From the NCBI RefSeq assembly GCF_001955535.1, contig NZ_MPVN01000001.1, positions 434,001 to 498,000 of the forward strand: a stretch of DNA of 64,000 bases. Direction: 5' to 3'. Origin of the DNA: Paenibacillus sp. FSL H7-0326 (GTDB taxonomy: Bacteria; Bacillota; Bacilli; Paenibacillales; Paenibacillaceae). The position numbers and the translations under genes were made by a program. The notes under the pieces were generated by a model. The model had not been told where the DNA came from. It searched no databases and saw only the letters and a program-made list of their open reading frames with translations. Below are positions 41,573-49,840 of the stretch, piece after piece. Position 1 is the first letter of the stretch. Each line of letters opens with the position of its first letter.

Positions 41573-42166
41573 TTATTTGACGTTCTCCCATTTCGTCCAC
41601 ATCTCTGTCGGATTAACCTCGTATATTTCTTCCTCCCTGTACATGAAATCATGCATAATAAATTCTCTGCGGATCGTGGCATAATCTTCATGATACGGTT
41701 TGATAAATTCATTGATTTCTTTCTCCTGATACTTTCTTCCCTTCTCAAGCTGCTCTACAAGATGCTGAAGTACAATAAGCTTCTTTTTGTATTGAGCGGG
41801 AATGGATCTAAGCTTACCTTCCTTCGTAAAGAAATTTTTCATAACGGAATCCTTCAGTTTCTGCTTGCTGTCTGTTTCCACCATCTGGCTCTCTCCCTTA
41901 AAAATGAAATGTAGTGATGCTTCTGCGTGCTCCTTAATGAGGTAAGGATAAAGTGTAAAATAAATCGTATTCTTGTCCCTTCGCTCTTTAATGAGTCCTG
42001 CTTCTCTCAGCTTGGCAGCATGATGCGTTACAGTAGGCTGGGAAAGATTTAATTTGTCTGCAAGCATTTGTCCATTCATTTCACCTTGAGATAATAACAG
42101 CATCATTCGCATCCGATTTGGATCAGCGAGTGCCTTGTGGTAATTTACAATCTTATCAAGCTGCAT
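41573..42166 (-). CDS. ArsR-family transcriptional regulator with C-terminal DUF2087
   Basis: 197 residues. N-terminal winged helix: KALADPNRMRMMLLL, MLADKLNLSQPTVTHHAAKL, GLIKERR. C-terminal DUF2087: LRSIPAQYKKKLIVLQHLVE, EKEINEFIKPYHEDYATIRR and DFMYREEEIYEV. No metal-binding cysteines. Divergent to ypdA with a 16-bp palindrome in between, which overlaps the expected -35 of this gene, so autorepression is likely. Confidence 0.88.
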   Translation of the reverse strand: MQLDKIVNYHKALADPNRMRMMLLLSQGEMNGQMLADKLNLSQPTVTHHAAKLREAGLIKERRDKNTIYFTLYPYLIKEHAEASLHFIFKGESQMVETDSKQKLKDSVMKNFFTKEGKLRSIPAQYKKKLIVLQHLVEQLEKGRKYQEKEINEFIKPYHEDYATIRREFIMHDFMYREEEIYEVNPTEMWTKWENVK

Positions 42167-42236
42167 AACTATTCCTCCACCATATTTATTGAGCCGAGTC
42201 TATTCCATTTAATTTGATGATTATAACATTTGATAT

Positions 42237-42252
42237 TTATCTAATTAGATAA
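42237..42252. promoter_or_regulatory. 16-bp perfect palindrome, candidate ArsR operator
   Basis: TTATCTAATTAGATAA is self-complementary over 16 bases and lies between the divergent ArsR and ypdA genes, 71 bases from the ArsR ATG. A TATAAT box for the ArsR gene follows on the minus strand (about 42219-42224). Confidence 0.65.
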
Positions 42253-42385
42253 TATTCTTCTACTTCTCGATTGTCAACTTGAACAAAGAGTGGTTTCGAA
42301 TTACTGGTATTCAACAGCAGAATACGGTACGATAATAAATACTTGAAAAACATGATTGGAGCAGAAAAGGGAGATGAAATGTAGC

Positions 42386-43372
42386 ATGATGAAAGACGTC
42401 ATTATCATCGGAGGAGGACCCTGCGGTTTATCTGCAGCCATTGAGTGCGGTAAACAGGGACTATCCTCTGTAATTATAGAAAAATACAATGTGGTGCAGT
42501 CGATCTACTTGTATCCAACGAATATGCAGTTCTTCAGTACGGCTGCACTGCTTGAAATCGGAGATATTCCGTTCAGTACACCAAATGACAAGCCTTATCG
42601 TTATGAAGCTCTAGCTTATTACCGCAAAGTAGCTGCACACTATAATTTGGAGATTTCACTGTATGAAGAAGCTTATGAGATCCGTCCTCTGGAAGAAGAA
42701 GGGTTCCGTGTAAGTTCCAAAAACAGAACTGGCGAGACGGTCTATTACGAAGGAAAAAATGTGGTTGTCGCCACGGGATACTTCGACCACCCTAATTATC
42801 TCGGCATACCTGGAGAACAATTAGACAAAGTCACTCATTATTTTCGGGAGGCCCATCCTTATACCAAGACAAAGGTCACCATTATTGGAGGAAGTAATTC
42901 TGCCGTAGATGCGGCGATGGAGCTGGCTCGAGTAGATGCCGAGATCGATATGGTATACCGTGGACATAGCATTTCAGAACACATCAAGCCGTGGGTTCGT
43001 CCGTTATTTGAAGGTTTGGTCTCCAAAGGCAGAATTAAATTGCATCTCGGATCAAGGGTAACCGAGATTCTTGAAGATCGTGTCATTGTCACTCCGAATG
43101 AAGGGGTGGATTTTGAGCTGCCTAACGATTTCGTATTAGCGATGACAGGGTTCAGACCGGATCGAAAGCTCCTCACCTCAGTAGGTGTATCCATGTCCGA
43201 TGATCTGGATAAACCACTGTATAATTCGGAAACAATGGAAAGTAGTGTTCCTGGAATTTATGTAGCAGGGGTCATTGCTTCTGGCCGGAATGCGAATGAA
43301 GTGTTTATTGAATCAGGCAGATGGCATGGAAGATTAATCGCCGAGCATATCAAAGACAAAATGGGATCTTAA
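42386..43372 (+). CDS. ypdA: YpdA family bacillithiol disulfide reductase (putative)
   Basis: 328 residues from an ATG 12 bases after AGGGAG. FAD site KDVIIIGGGPCGLSAAIE at the start, YPTNMQFFST, second Rossmann VTIIGGSNSAVDAAMEL, C-terminal FAD block GIYVAGVIASG. The Cys of GGPCG (about residue 14) is the conserved redox-active YpdA cysteine. It should reduce bacillithiol disulfide with NADPH, forming the Brx/Bdr redox pathway. The divergent ArsR may control it. Confidence 0.9.
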   Translation: MMKDVIIIGGGPCGLSAAIECGKQGLSSVIIEKYNVVQSIYLYPTNMQFFSTAALLEIGDIPFSTPNDKPYRYEALAYYRKVAAHYNLEISLYEEAYEIRPLEEEGFRVSSKNRTGETVYYEGKNVVVATGYFDHPNYLGIPGEQLDKVTHYFREAHPYTKTKVTIIGGSNSAVDAAMELARVDAEIDMVYRGHSISEHIKPWVRPLFEGLVSKGRIKLHLGSRVTEILEDRVIVTPNEGVDFELPNDFVLAMTGFRPDRKLLTSVGVSMSDDLDKPLYNSETMESSVPGIYVAGVIASGRNANEVFIESGRWHGRLIAEHIKDKMGS

Positions 43373-43384
43373 CGGTGTAGGGAG

Positions 43385-43837
43385 ATGAACAAAATGGATA
43401 TGACGTCCCTGTTATTACTCGGATTTGCGGCTCTTGGCATCATTAGTAATAATACGCCAATTACGATTGCCGTTGTCGTACTGCTGCTCATCCGGATTAC
43501 GGGAGCTCAGCAGGCTTTTCCATGGCTTGAGAAATACGGGTTGACCGTCGGAATTATTATTTTGACAATTGGAGTCATGACTCCACTGGCTAGTGGTAAG
43601 ATTAGCATCGATACCCTATTATCCTCATTCATGCATTGGAAATCGCTTGCCGCCATCGCTGTCGGAATGCTTGTTGCCTATCTTGGAGGACGAGGTGCAT
43701 TCTTGATGAGTGGTCAACCCACCGTCGTGGCCGGATTGCTGATTGGAACCGTTCTCGGTGTAGCCTTGTTTAAAGGTGTTCCCGTTGGCCCCTTGATTGC
43801 AGCGGGTATTCTCTCTCTACTCATAGGTAAGTCATAA
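43385..43837 (+). CDS. DUF441 (YtwI) membrane protein
   Basis: 150 residues, four hydrophobic helices with the family blocks [40 protein letters not shown], and [20 protein letters not shown]. Thirteen bases after ypdA stop, with a ribosome site, so co-transcribed with it. Polytopic membrane protein of unknown function. Confidence 0.9.
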   Translation: MNKMDMTSLLLLGFAALGIISNNTPITIAVVVLLLIRITGAQQAFPWLEKYGLTVGIIILTIGVMTPLASGKISIDTLLSSFMHWKSLAAIAVGMLVAYLGGRGAFLMSGQPTVVAGLLIGTVLGVALFKGVPVGPLIAAGILSLLIGKS

Positions 43838-43839
43838 CC

Positions 43840-43892
43840 AAGCAAGGGCCATCCTGCTTCTCGATGAAGTTGACCGCCCTTGCTTATTTTTC
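43840..43892 (+). terminator. Terminator of ypdA-DUF441 operon
   Basis: AAGCAAGGGC ... GCCCTTGCTT with a 26-base loop, followed by ATTTTTC, immediately after the DUF441 stop. Confidence 0.85.
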
Positions 43893-43990
43893 GTGAACTA
43901 ATATAGCTGTTTATGGACCCCATTAAACTGTGATATACTCTTATCAATTGTCAAAAAGCAAAATACATAGTTGCAGCAGGAGGATAAGCT

Positions 43991-44509
43991 ATGCCAAGAC
44001 AACTGGTTACTGAAGCCGTGATGGTCGCAATTTATGGTCAGTTGCTGGCGCCTTCAGCGCCTGTAGAATACCTCATCCCTTATACCACGGTCTTGGAATT
44101 GTATGAATTGCAATCCAGCACAGAGCCTTTAATGGAGTCTCCCCAAGAAGATCAGCATGTGAAACAGAAAATCGGAGAACTTATTTCTTACTTTGAGGAA
44201 CCTTTTAATAGAAAAAAAATAAGCAAGGCACTTCAAGTACCCTGGGCAAAAAGCGCTTCAATCCCGTTAGATGATCATGTGTCGATCATTATTGTCGGAG
44301 CTATGGACACTGCTCAGTACGGAGAGTTTTTTGACCCGATTGAAACAGAGCTGCTACTCACCGCCCAACGGTTTCAACAGCCACTCCTCACAGATCAGGT
44401 TGAATGGATTGGCCGTATCATTGAAGCTGGAGTACCTGTACAAGTATATGATATCGAGGACTTTGAATTCGCCTTGGAAAACAATGATTTTACAACAGGC
44501 CCGGCTTAG
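43991..44509 (+). CDS. Conserved Paenibacillus-type hypothetical protein
   Basis: 172 residues, cytosolic, acidic, starting MPRQLVTEAVMVAIYGQLLA. Similar proteins in Paenibacillus genomes sometimes carry the name ADP-heptose synthase, which nothing in this sequence supports (no nucleotidyltransferase HxGH motif). The pattern FFDPIETELLLTA and YDIEDFEFALENN is memorable for this family. GGAGG precedes ATG; own terminator. Confidence 0.75.
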   Translation: MPRQLVTEAVMVAIYGQLLAPSAPVEYLIPYTTVLELYELQSSTEPLMESPQEDQHVKQKIGELISYFEEPFNRKKISKALQVPWAKSASIPLDDHVSIIIVGAMDTAQYGEFFDPIETELLLTAQRFQQPLLTDQVEWIGRIIEAGVPVQVYDIEDFEFALENNDFTTGPA

Positions 44510-44533
44510 TAAGTGGAACTTCGCAACTAAATT

Positions 44534-44558
44534 AGAGCCGCTAAATGCGGCTCTTTTC
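44534..44558 (+). terminator. Terminator of the 172-aa gene
   Basis: AGAGCCGC-TAAAT-GCGGCTCT followed by TTTCT; perfect 7-8 bp stem. Confidence 0.85.
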
Positions 44559-44588
44559 TATGCTAGCTTATCCTTATTACATTTTCAC

Positions 44589-44619
44589 AAAAAAACAGCC
44601 CCTCCTAGGAGAAGCTGTT
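44589..44619 (-). terminator. Terminator of NUDIX gene
   Basis: Minus strand ACAGCTTCTCC-TA-GGAGGGGCTGT followed by TTTTTT, directly after the stop at 44622. Confidence 0.88.
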
Positions 44620-44621
44620 CT

Positions 44622-45134
44622 TTAGTTCAATTCAGTTAAATCTAAATAATCGGACAGTACACGAGCGGTAACTGGAGAAAGCTTAGGAATTTCATTTAAT
44701 GCAAAAAAACGCATGGGTCCTTCTTGCATTGAACTATAGTTTAGTTCCGAATACAGAACTCCCTGGGCTCTGAAGACTCCAATCACATAGTACTCCTCGT
44801 CCCCGGAAGGATAATCACGCTTGAATTCGGGTCCAGAGAGGAGCCTTTCGAATTTCATTTCTTCCGCAGTAAGCCCCGTCTCCTCCCATAGCTCACGATA
44901 TGCTGTATCCTCCAGCATTTCACCTGGCTTCATTACACCTAAGGGCATATACCATAGACCATCATCTGCGCGCTCTTGGAGCAAAATATGGCCTTGATCA
45001 TTTACTACGGCTATTGCCGCCTTCACCGTAATCATGGATTTGCTTGCAACATATTGGGCCATATCTTTTTTGGCAGAAGTCACCTCATCGTCCCCTCCCT
45101 CATAGGCATAATCGCTGTAAACCATCCAATTCAT
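44622..45134 (-). CDS. NUDIX hydrolase
   Basis: 170 residues. Nudix box GVMKPGEMLEDTAYRELWEE followed by TGL fits Gx5Ex7REUxEExGU. The ATG at 45134 is three bases after the upstream stop (coupling); a GTG at 45083 has a better ribosome site (GGAGGGG) and would give a 153-residue protein. Hydrolyses a nucleoside-diphosphate-linked substrate, identity unknown. Confidence 0.88.
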   Translation of the reverse strand: MNWMVYSDYAYEGGDDEVTSAKKDMAQYVASKSMITVKAAIAVVNDQGHILLQERADDGLWYMPLGVMKPGEMLEDTAYRELWEETGLTAEEMKFERLLSGPEFKRDYPSGDEEYYVIGVFRAQGVLYSELNYSSMQEGPMRFFALNEIPKLSPVTARVLSDYLDLTELN

Positions 45135-45137
45135 GCG

Positions 45138-45431
45138 TTATTCAGTTTCGTAACGGTATATAATATCGTCTTCTGCTTCAATATATCCCACATCCAGACG
45201 ATGTCCTTTCAAATACCAATGATCGTGCTCTTCCATAAAGAATAAAATACCGGACACCTCTGTGCTCTCCACCGGATACTCTGGCTGTTCGACTGAAATA
45301 CCGAGTGAGAAGCCCGGATGAAGCCCGCCGCCCGAACTATAACGGGCATAGAAGCGAATGGCTTCGCCATCTTTGACACCCAGCTCTTTTTTGTACCAAT
45401 TTGCGGCTGATTCCGTCACATGAATGCTCAT
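45138..45431 (-). CDS. HesB/IscA-like protein, YneR type
   Basis: 97 residues: MSIHVTESAANWYKKELG, RFYARYSSGGGLHPGFSLGI and a C-terminal strand FMEEHDHWYLKGHRLDVGY. The three Fe-S cysteines of IscA are absent, which is the YneR/YqkB subgroup with unknown function. Precedes and is probably co-transcribed with the NUDIX gene. Confidence 0.85.
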   Translation of the reverse strand: MSIHVTESAANWYKKELGVKDGEAIRFYARYSSGGGLHPGFSLGISVEQPEYPVESTEVSGILFFMEEHDHWYLKGHRLDVGYIEAEDDIIYRYETE

Positions 45432-45468
45432 TTAAAAGGTCAACTCCTCATCGTTTTGTGTCTATATT

Positions 45469-45497
45469 ATCATATCGTTCCTGGGCTTAGATTACAA
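45469..45497 (-). promoter_or_regulatory. Promoter of IscA-like/NUDIX operon
   Basis: Minus strand TTGTAA, 17-base spacer, TATGAT, 38 bases upstream of the ATG. Confidence 0.6.
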
Positions 45498-45519
45498 ATG
45501 ACAGATCTGCATCAATGGG

Positions 45520-45567
45520 CTGTCAAACTTTATTTGAAACGTCCAAATTGTGAAAAAAGTTTGACAG
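45520..45567. repeat. 12-bp inverted repeat spanning the bmrCD promoter -35 region
   Basis: CTGTCAAACTTT at 45520-45531 and AAAGTTTGACAG at 45556-45567 are perfect reverse complements separated by 24 bases. The right arm contains the -35 TTGACA of the leader promoter. As DNA it may be a repressor or activator site; it is upstream of the transcript. Confidence 0.7.
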
Positions 45568-45589
45568 ATATTTAGTCCAGTGGTAATAT
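45561..45589 (+). promoter_or_regulatory. SigA promoter of the bmrCD leader
   Basis: TTGACA, 17-base spacer, TAATAT; strong match, 52 bases before the leader peptide ATG. Confidence 0.85.
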
Positions 45590-45640
45590 CCTCTCATACG
45601 ATTCCTAACGAATTAATTTCCAAATGAAAGGGTGACTCTT

Positions 45641-45727
45641 ATGATTATTCTGAATGATTACGCACTACAGCTCAGACAACTTCATATAGAGCAGCCTGGT
45701 AACTGGAAGCTAATTCATACGTTTTAA
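45641..45727 (+). CDS. 28-residue leader peptide of bmrCD attenuator (BmrB-like role)
   Basis: Starts MIILNDYALQLRQLHI and ends NWKLIHTF; AAAGGGTG precedes the ATG. Codons 26-27 (CAT ACG) can pair with CGTATG at 45795-45800, which can also pair with the 5' arm of the terminator at 45816. In B. subtilis, bmrB has the same position and controls bmrCD; peptide sequence here is different. Confidence 0.75.
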   Translation: MIILNDYALQLRQLHIEQPGNWKLIHTF

Positions 45728-45815
45728 GATGTTTATTTGAATGCACTTCTACATGAATTCACCCGCAGTTCTGCTCACGCACGTGACTTTGCTGCGTATG
45801 AACCTGATAAATAAT

Positions 45816-45851
45816 AAGGCATACCGTTTGCGAAAGCGGTGTGCCTTTTTT
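45816..45851 (+). terminator. Attenuator terminator upstream of bmrC
   Basis: AAGGCATACCG-TTTGCGAAAG-CGGTGTGCCTT followed by TTTT; 11 pairs with one G-U. Lies between leader peptide and bmrC start (45927), so it ends transcripts prematurely unless GTATG at 45796-45800 captures CATAC of the stem. Confidence 0.88.
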
Positions 45852-45926
45852 GTCGCTTCAATCGGTATTTTCACTGCTAGAAGAAGAGTCGTGTCACATT
45901 TTCAGATAGGAAAGGAAGGGATTTAC

Positions 45927-47672
45927 TTGTTTGCTGTATTAAAAAATTTAGGCTGGTATTTCAAGCAAGAACGAAGGCGATACGCAGTCGGTATGCTTCT
46001 GCTTATTCTCGTTGGTGTCTTAGAACTCGTTCCTCCAAGAGTACTCGGCATCGCCGTCGATGACATCGTTACCGGCTCGATTACTTGGTCTTCTCTCCTC
46101 ACTTATATTTTCTTTATTCTCGGCATGCTGTTGATTATCTACCTCATTACATATGTATGGATGCATAAGTTGTTTGGCGGGGCCAATCTTGTGGAGAAGC
46201 TTCTGCGTTCAAAATATATGGGGCACCTGCTTCGAATGACGCCGCCATTCTTCGAGAGGAACCGTACGGGCGACTTGATGGCGAAGGCGACGAATGATCT
46301 TCGTTCTGTTGCCATGACTGCAGGCTTCGGAATGCTGACACTTACAGACTCTACTGCATATCTCGCTACAGTATTGTTAGCAATGGGATTCCTAGTAAGC
46401 TGGAAACTGACCTTAGCCGCAGTTCTTCCACTGCCTTTTATAGCGATTGCCATGATGATCTACGGTAAGAAAGTGCACGAACGATACACGCTCGCACAGG
46501 ATGCATTCGGAGATATGAATGACCAGGTTCTTGAATCCGTAGCTGGTGTTCGTGTCATTCGCGCCTATGTGCAGGAACGTCATGATGAAAAACGTTTTAA
46601 CGATATTACCGATGACGTATACCGCAAGAATCTCGCGGTCGCTAAGCTCGATGCTTTCTTTGAGCCGACCATTCGCTTGTTTGTTGGACTCAGTTATATT
46701 ATCGGTCTTGGATATGGTACTTATCTTGTATTCCAGAATGAGATTACGCTGGGAGATCTCGTATCCTTCAATATGTATTTAGGGATGATGATCTGGCCAA
46801 TGTTTGCTATTGGTGAACTCATTAATATTATGCAGCGAGGCAACGCCTCTCTTGACCGGGTAAACGAGACACTGTATGTCAAACCTGACGTCGAGGATGC
46901 AGAACAGCCCGTTCACGTAAATAAGCCTGATATTATTGAAATGAAACAGCTAACTTTCCGCTACCCTACTTCAACGGTAGACAATCTGACCAATATCAAT
47001 ATTAAGATTAAACAAGGGCAGACCCTCGGCGTTGTCGGACGTACAGGAAGCGGCAAATCGACCCTGCTAAAACAGCTTCTGCATGAGTATCCTTCGGGAT
47101 CAGGGGAGCTGCTCATCGGCGGGGCATCGATTGATGACATCACCAAAGATCAGCTGCACAGCTGGATCGGCTACGTACCTCAAGAACAAATTCTGTTCTC
47201 CAAAACGGTAAGAGAAAACATCCAATTTGGAAGACCGGGAGCAGCGGATAATGTCATTATGGAGGCCATTCGAACAGCTGCATTTGATGGTGATCTTGGC
47301 ACATTATCGGATGGGCTAGATACCTTAGTCGGTGAAAAAGGCATCGCCCTATCCGGCGGACAGAAGCAGCGTGTGTCTCTGGCAAGAGCATTTATCTCCG
47401 ACCCGGATATTCTTATTCTCGATGATGCCTTGTCTGCGGTCGATGCCAGAACAGAAGCCCGGATAATTGAGAATATCCGTAACAAACGTGATAGCAAAAC
47501 GACACTTATCTCGACCCATCGCCTATCAGCGGTAGAGCATGCAGACTATATCGTCGTGCTGGACCAAGGTATCATTACTGAACAAGGCACGCATGATGAG
47601 TTAATCCAGCAGAATGGCTGGTACCGCGAACAATATGAACGACAGCAAGTCGAATCTAATCTAGAAGGCTAA
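45927..47672 (+). CDS. bmrC: BmrC/YheI-type multidrug ABC exporter half
   Basis: 581 residues from a TTG six bases after GGAAGGG; the upstream in-frame region is part of the attenuator and is rejected. Six TM helices then an ABC domain: Walker A GRTGSGKST, signature LSGGQKQR, Walker B ILILDDALSAVD. The Asp where the catalytic Glu should be (LDDA) is the degenerate site known for BmrC. Pairs with BmrD to expel drugs; the degenerate site is expected to be ATP-occluding. Confidence 0.93.
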   Translation: MFAVLKNLGWYFKQERRRYAVGMLLLILVGVLELVPPRVLGIAVDDIVTGSITWSSLLTYIFFILGMLLIIYLITYVWMHKLFGGANLVEKLLRSKYMGHLLRMTPPFFERNRTGDLMAKATNDLRSVAMTAGFGMLTLTDSTAYLATVLLAMGFLVSWKLTLAAVLPLPFIAIAMMIYGKKVHERYTLAQDAFGDMNDQVLESVAGVRVIRAYVQERHDEKRFNDITDDVYRKNLAVAKLDAFFEPTIRLFVGLSYIIGLGYGTYLVFQNEITLGDLVSFNMYLGMMIWPMFAIGELINIMQRGNASLDRVNETLYVKPDVEDAEQPVHVNKPDIIEMKQLTFRYPTSTVDNLTNINIKIKQGQTLGVVGRTGSGKSTLLKQLLHEYPSGSGELLIGGASIDDITKDQLHSWIGYVPQEQILFSKTVRENIQFGRPGAADNVIMEAIRTAAFDGDLGTLSDGLDTLVGEKGIALSGGQKQRVSLARAFISDPDILILDDALSAVDARTEARIIENIRNKRDSKTTLISTHRLSAVEHADYIVVLDQGIITEQGTHDELIQQNGWYREQYERQQVESNLEG

Positions 47673-47689
47673 GGAGGTGTACCGATCCT

Positions 47690-49756
47690 ATGAAAAAAAG
47701 CACCGCTAAACGATTATATGAATATGCACTAAAATCAAAAGGGACATTTATTGCGGCTCTAATCATGCTCGCTATTGGTGTCGCAGCTGATCTGGCCGGC
47801 CCATTCATTGCCAAAAACATGATTGACAATCACGTTCTTGCCATTGAAAAGCCTTATTATGAAGCTGCACCCGGAGACGAGTCTGTCTTGTATAATGATC
47901 AATATTATAAACGCGGTGATCGATTCGAAGAGGGTGAGGCTCGCGGGGACGAAATTCGTGTGCTCCAGAGCGGACGCACCTTCTACCTGATCGATGAGCC
48001 TGTCACTATTGAAGGGGGAGATCGTTCATACTCCAACGGTGAGATGACCATCACAAGAGGTGAAGAAACAGCAACATATCAAGCCACCCCGCTTAGTGCC
48101 AGTGAGCTGTTCGCTTTTTACAAACCCGAGCTGCCTGGAATTTACAAGCTGATTGGACTGTACTTTGTATTCCTGATCGTTGCCATCGTCATGGAATTTG
48201 GGAAGACCTACTGGCTCCAATCCTCAGCGAACAAGGTCATACAAGGCCTGCGCAGAGATGTATATGCTCATATCCAAAGGCTACCGGTTCATTTTTTTGA
48301 TAATCTGCCGGCAGGCAAGGTCGTTTCTCGAATTACGAACGATACAGAAGCAGTCAAAGACTTATTTGTCGCTGTTCTCTCCAACTTCTTCTCAGGCATA
48401 ATTAACATGATTGGAGTGTACATTGCCCTCTTTATTCTGGATGTAAGGCTCGGACTGATTTCGTTGTTTGTCGTTCCGCTCCTTATTGCCTGGATTGTGC
48501 TGTACCGGAGATTCGCGACTAAATACAATACGGTGATCCGCTCCCGCTTAAGTGAGATCAATGCGATGATCAACGAATCCATCCAAGGCATGTCCATTAT
48601 CCGAGTGTTCCGGCGCCAGAAGAAAACATATGAGGAGTTTGAAGCATTGAACGAAGATTATATGAAGCATCAGAACAAAATGCTGAATCTGAACGCCTTC
48701 ACCTCCCATAACCTGGTTAACGTTCTTCGTAATTTGGCCTTTGCTATCATTCTGCTCTATTTCGGTGCAGGCTCCATTGACGGCACAAGCATAATTTCAC
48801 TGGGTGTCTTATATGCCTTTGTTGATGTTCTCGGACGTCTCTTCCAGCCGATTACAGGCATGGTCAATCAACTCGCAAGCCTCGATTCCTCCATGGTATC
48901 CGCAGGCCGTGTGTTTGAACTTATGGATGAAAAAGGCGAGAATGTCACCGACGGTTCGATGCCGAGGTATCTTGGAAATGTAGAATTCAAGGACGTATCC
49001 TTTGCTTACAAGCGAGACTACGTACTTAAAAATATTTCCTTCGAAGCAAAGCAAGGCCAAACCGTTGCCCTGGTCGGTCACACAGGGTCTGGCAAGAGCT
49101 CAATCATTAACCTGCTGTTCCGGTTCTATGATCCGCAGAAAGGCACAATCACCATTGACGGCAAGAATGTGCAAGAGCTTCCTAAACAATGGCTGCGTGA
49201 GCATATGGGAATTGTACTTCAGGACCCTTATCTATTTACAGGAACCATTGCCTCCAACGTCAGTCTTGGGGATAAGAAAATAGCAAGAGAAACCGTCGTC
49301 AAAGCCCTCCGAGATGTAGGCGCAGAGCAGCTGCTCGCTCACTTGCCACAAGGGTTTGATGAACCGGTTGTTGAGAAGGGAAGCACCCTGTCTGCAGGGC
49401 AGCGTCAGTTGATCTCTTTTGCCAGAGCACTTGCCTATGATCCGGCGATCCTGATTCTCGATGAAGCGACAGCAAATATTGATACTGAAACCGAAGCCAT
49501 CATTCAAGAGGCACTTGAAGTATTGAAAAAAGGCAGAACAACCTTCATCATTGCGCACCGTCTATCGACGATCCGCAATGCAGATCAGATTCTGGTTCTG
49601 CATAAAGGAGAAATTGTGGAAAGCGGCTCTCATGACGAGCTCATGGAGAAGGGCGGCCGATATTATCAAATGTATCAGCTGCAGCATGGGACTGGAGCAT
49701 CTGAAACTACAGCTGCGAATACACACAGTATTGCAGGCGTATTGGGTAATGCTTAA
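47690..49756 (+). CDS. bmrD: BmrD/YheH-type multidrug ABC exporter half
   Basis: 688 residues, 17 bases after bmrC. TM helix 1 is followed by an unusual insert of about 100 residues (about 45-150, rich in Tyr/Glu) that forms the extracellular domain of BmrD-like proteins. ABC domain: Walker A GHTGSGKSS, signature LSAGQRQL, Walker B ILILDEATANID with catalytic Glu. The insert and intact site identify it as the D subunit. Ends before a bidirectional terminator. Confidence 0.93.
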   Translation: MKKSTAKRLYEYALKSKGTFIAALIMLAIGVAADLAGPFIAKNMIDNHVLAIEKPYYEAAPGDESVLYNDQYYKRGDRFEEGEARGDEIRVLQSGRTFYLIDEPVTIEGGDRSYSNGEMTITRGEETATYQATPLSASELFAFYKPELPGIYKLIGLYFVFLIVAIVMEFGKTYWLQSSANKVIQGLRRDVYAHIQRLPVHFFDNLPAGKVVSRITNDTEAVKDLFVAVLSNFFSGIINMIGVYIALFILDVRLGLISLFVVPLLIAWIVLYRRFATKYNTVIRSRLSEINAMINESIQGMSIIRVFRRQKKTYEEFEALNEDYMKHQNKMLNLNAFTSHNLVNVLRNLAFAIILLYFGAGSIDGTSIISLGVLYAFVDVLGRLFQPITGMVNQLASLDSSMVSAGRVFELMDEKGENVTDGSMPRYLGNVEFKDVSFAYKRDYVLKNISFEAKQGQTVALVGHTGSGKSSIINLLFRFYDPQKGTITIDGKNVQELPKQWLREHMGIVLQDPYLFTGTIASNVSLGDKKIARETVVKALRDVGAEQLLAHLPQGFDEPVVEKGSTLSAGQRQLISFARALAYDPAILILDEATANIDTETEAIIQEALEVLKKGRTTFIIAHRLSTIRNADQILVLHKGEIVESGSHDELMEKGGRYYQMYQLQHGTGASETTAANTHSIAGVLGNA

Positions 49757-49801
49757 GAGGCCGATGATTTCGATTCAGAAAAATCGTAAATAACACAACT
49801 T

Positions 49802-49840
49802 AAATAACTCTCTTGCGAAATATCGCAAGAGAGTTATTTT
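49802..49840. terminator. Bidirectional terminator between bmrD and ydcF-like gene
   Basis: AAATAACTCTCTTGCGA-AATA-TCGCAAGAGAGTTATTT is a perfect 17-bp stem with T-rich flanks on both strands; the minus-strand stop at 49834 is inside it. Confidence 0.9.

Noticed and set aside
45741..45926. N-terminal 62-codon extension of bmrC
   Set aside because: The region contains the attenuator terminator; the TTG at 45927 has a good ribosome site and gives the usual YheI length.
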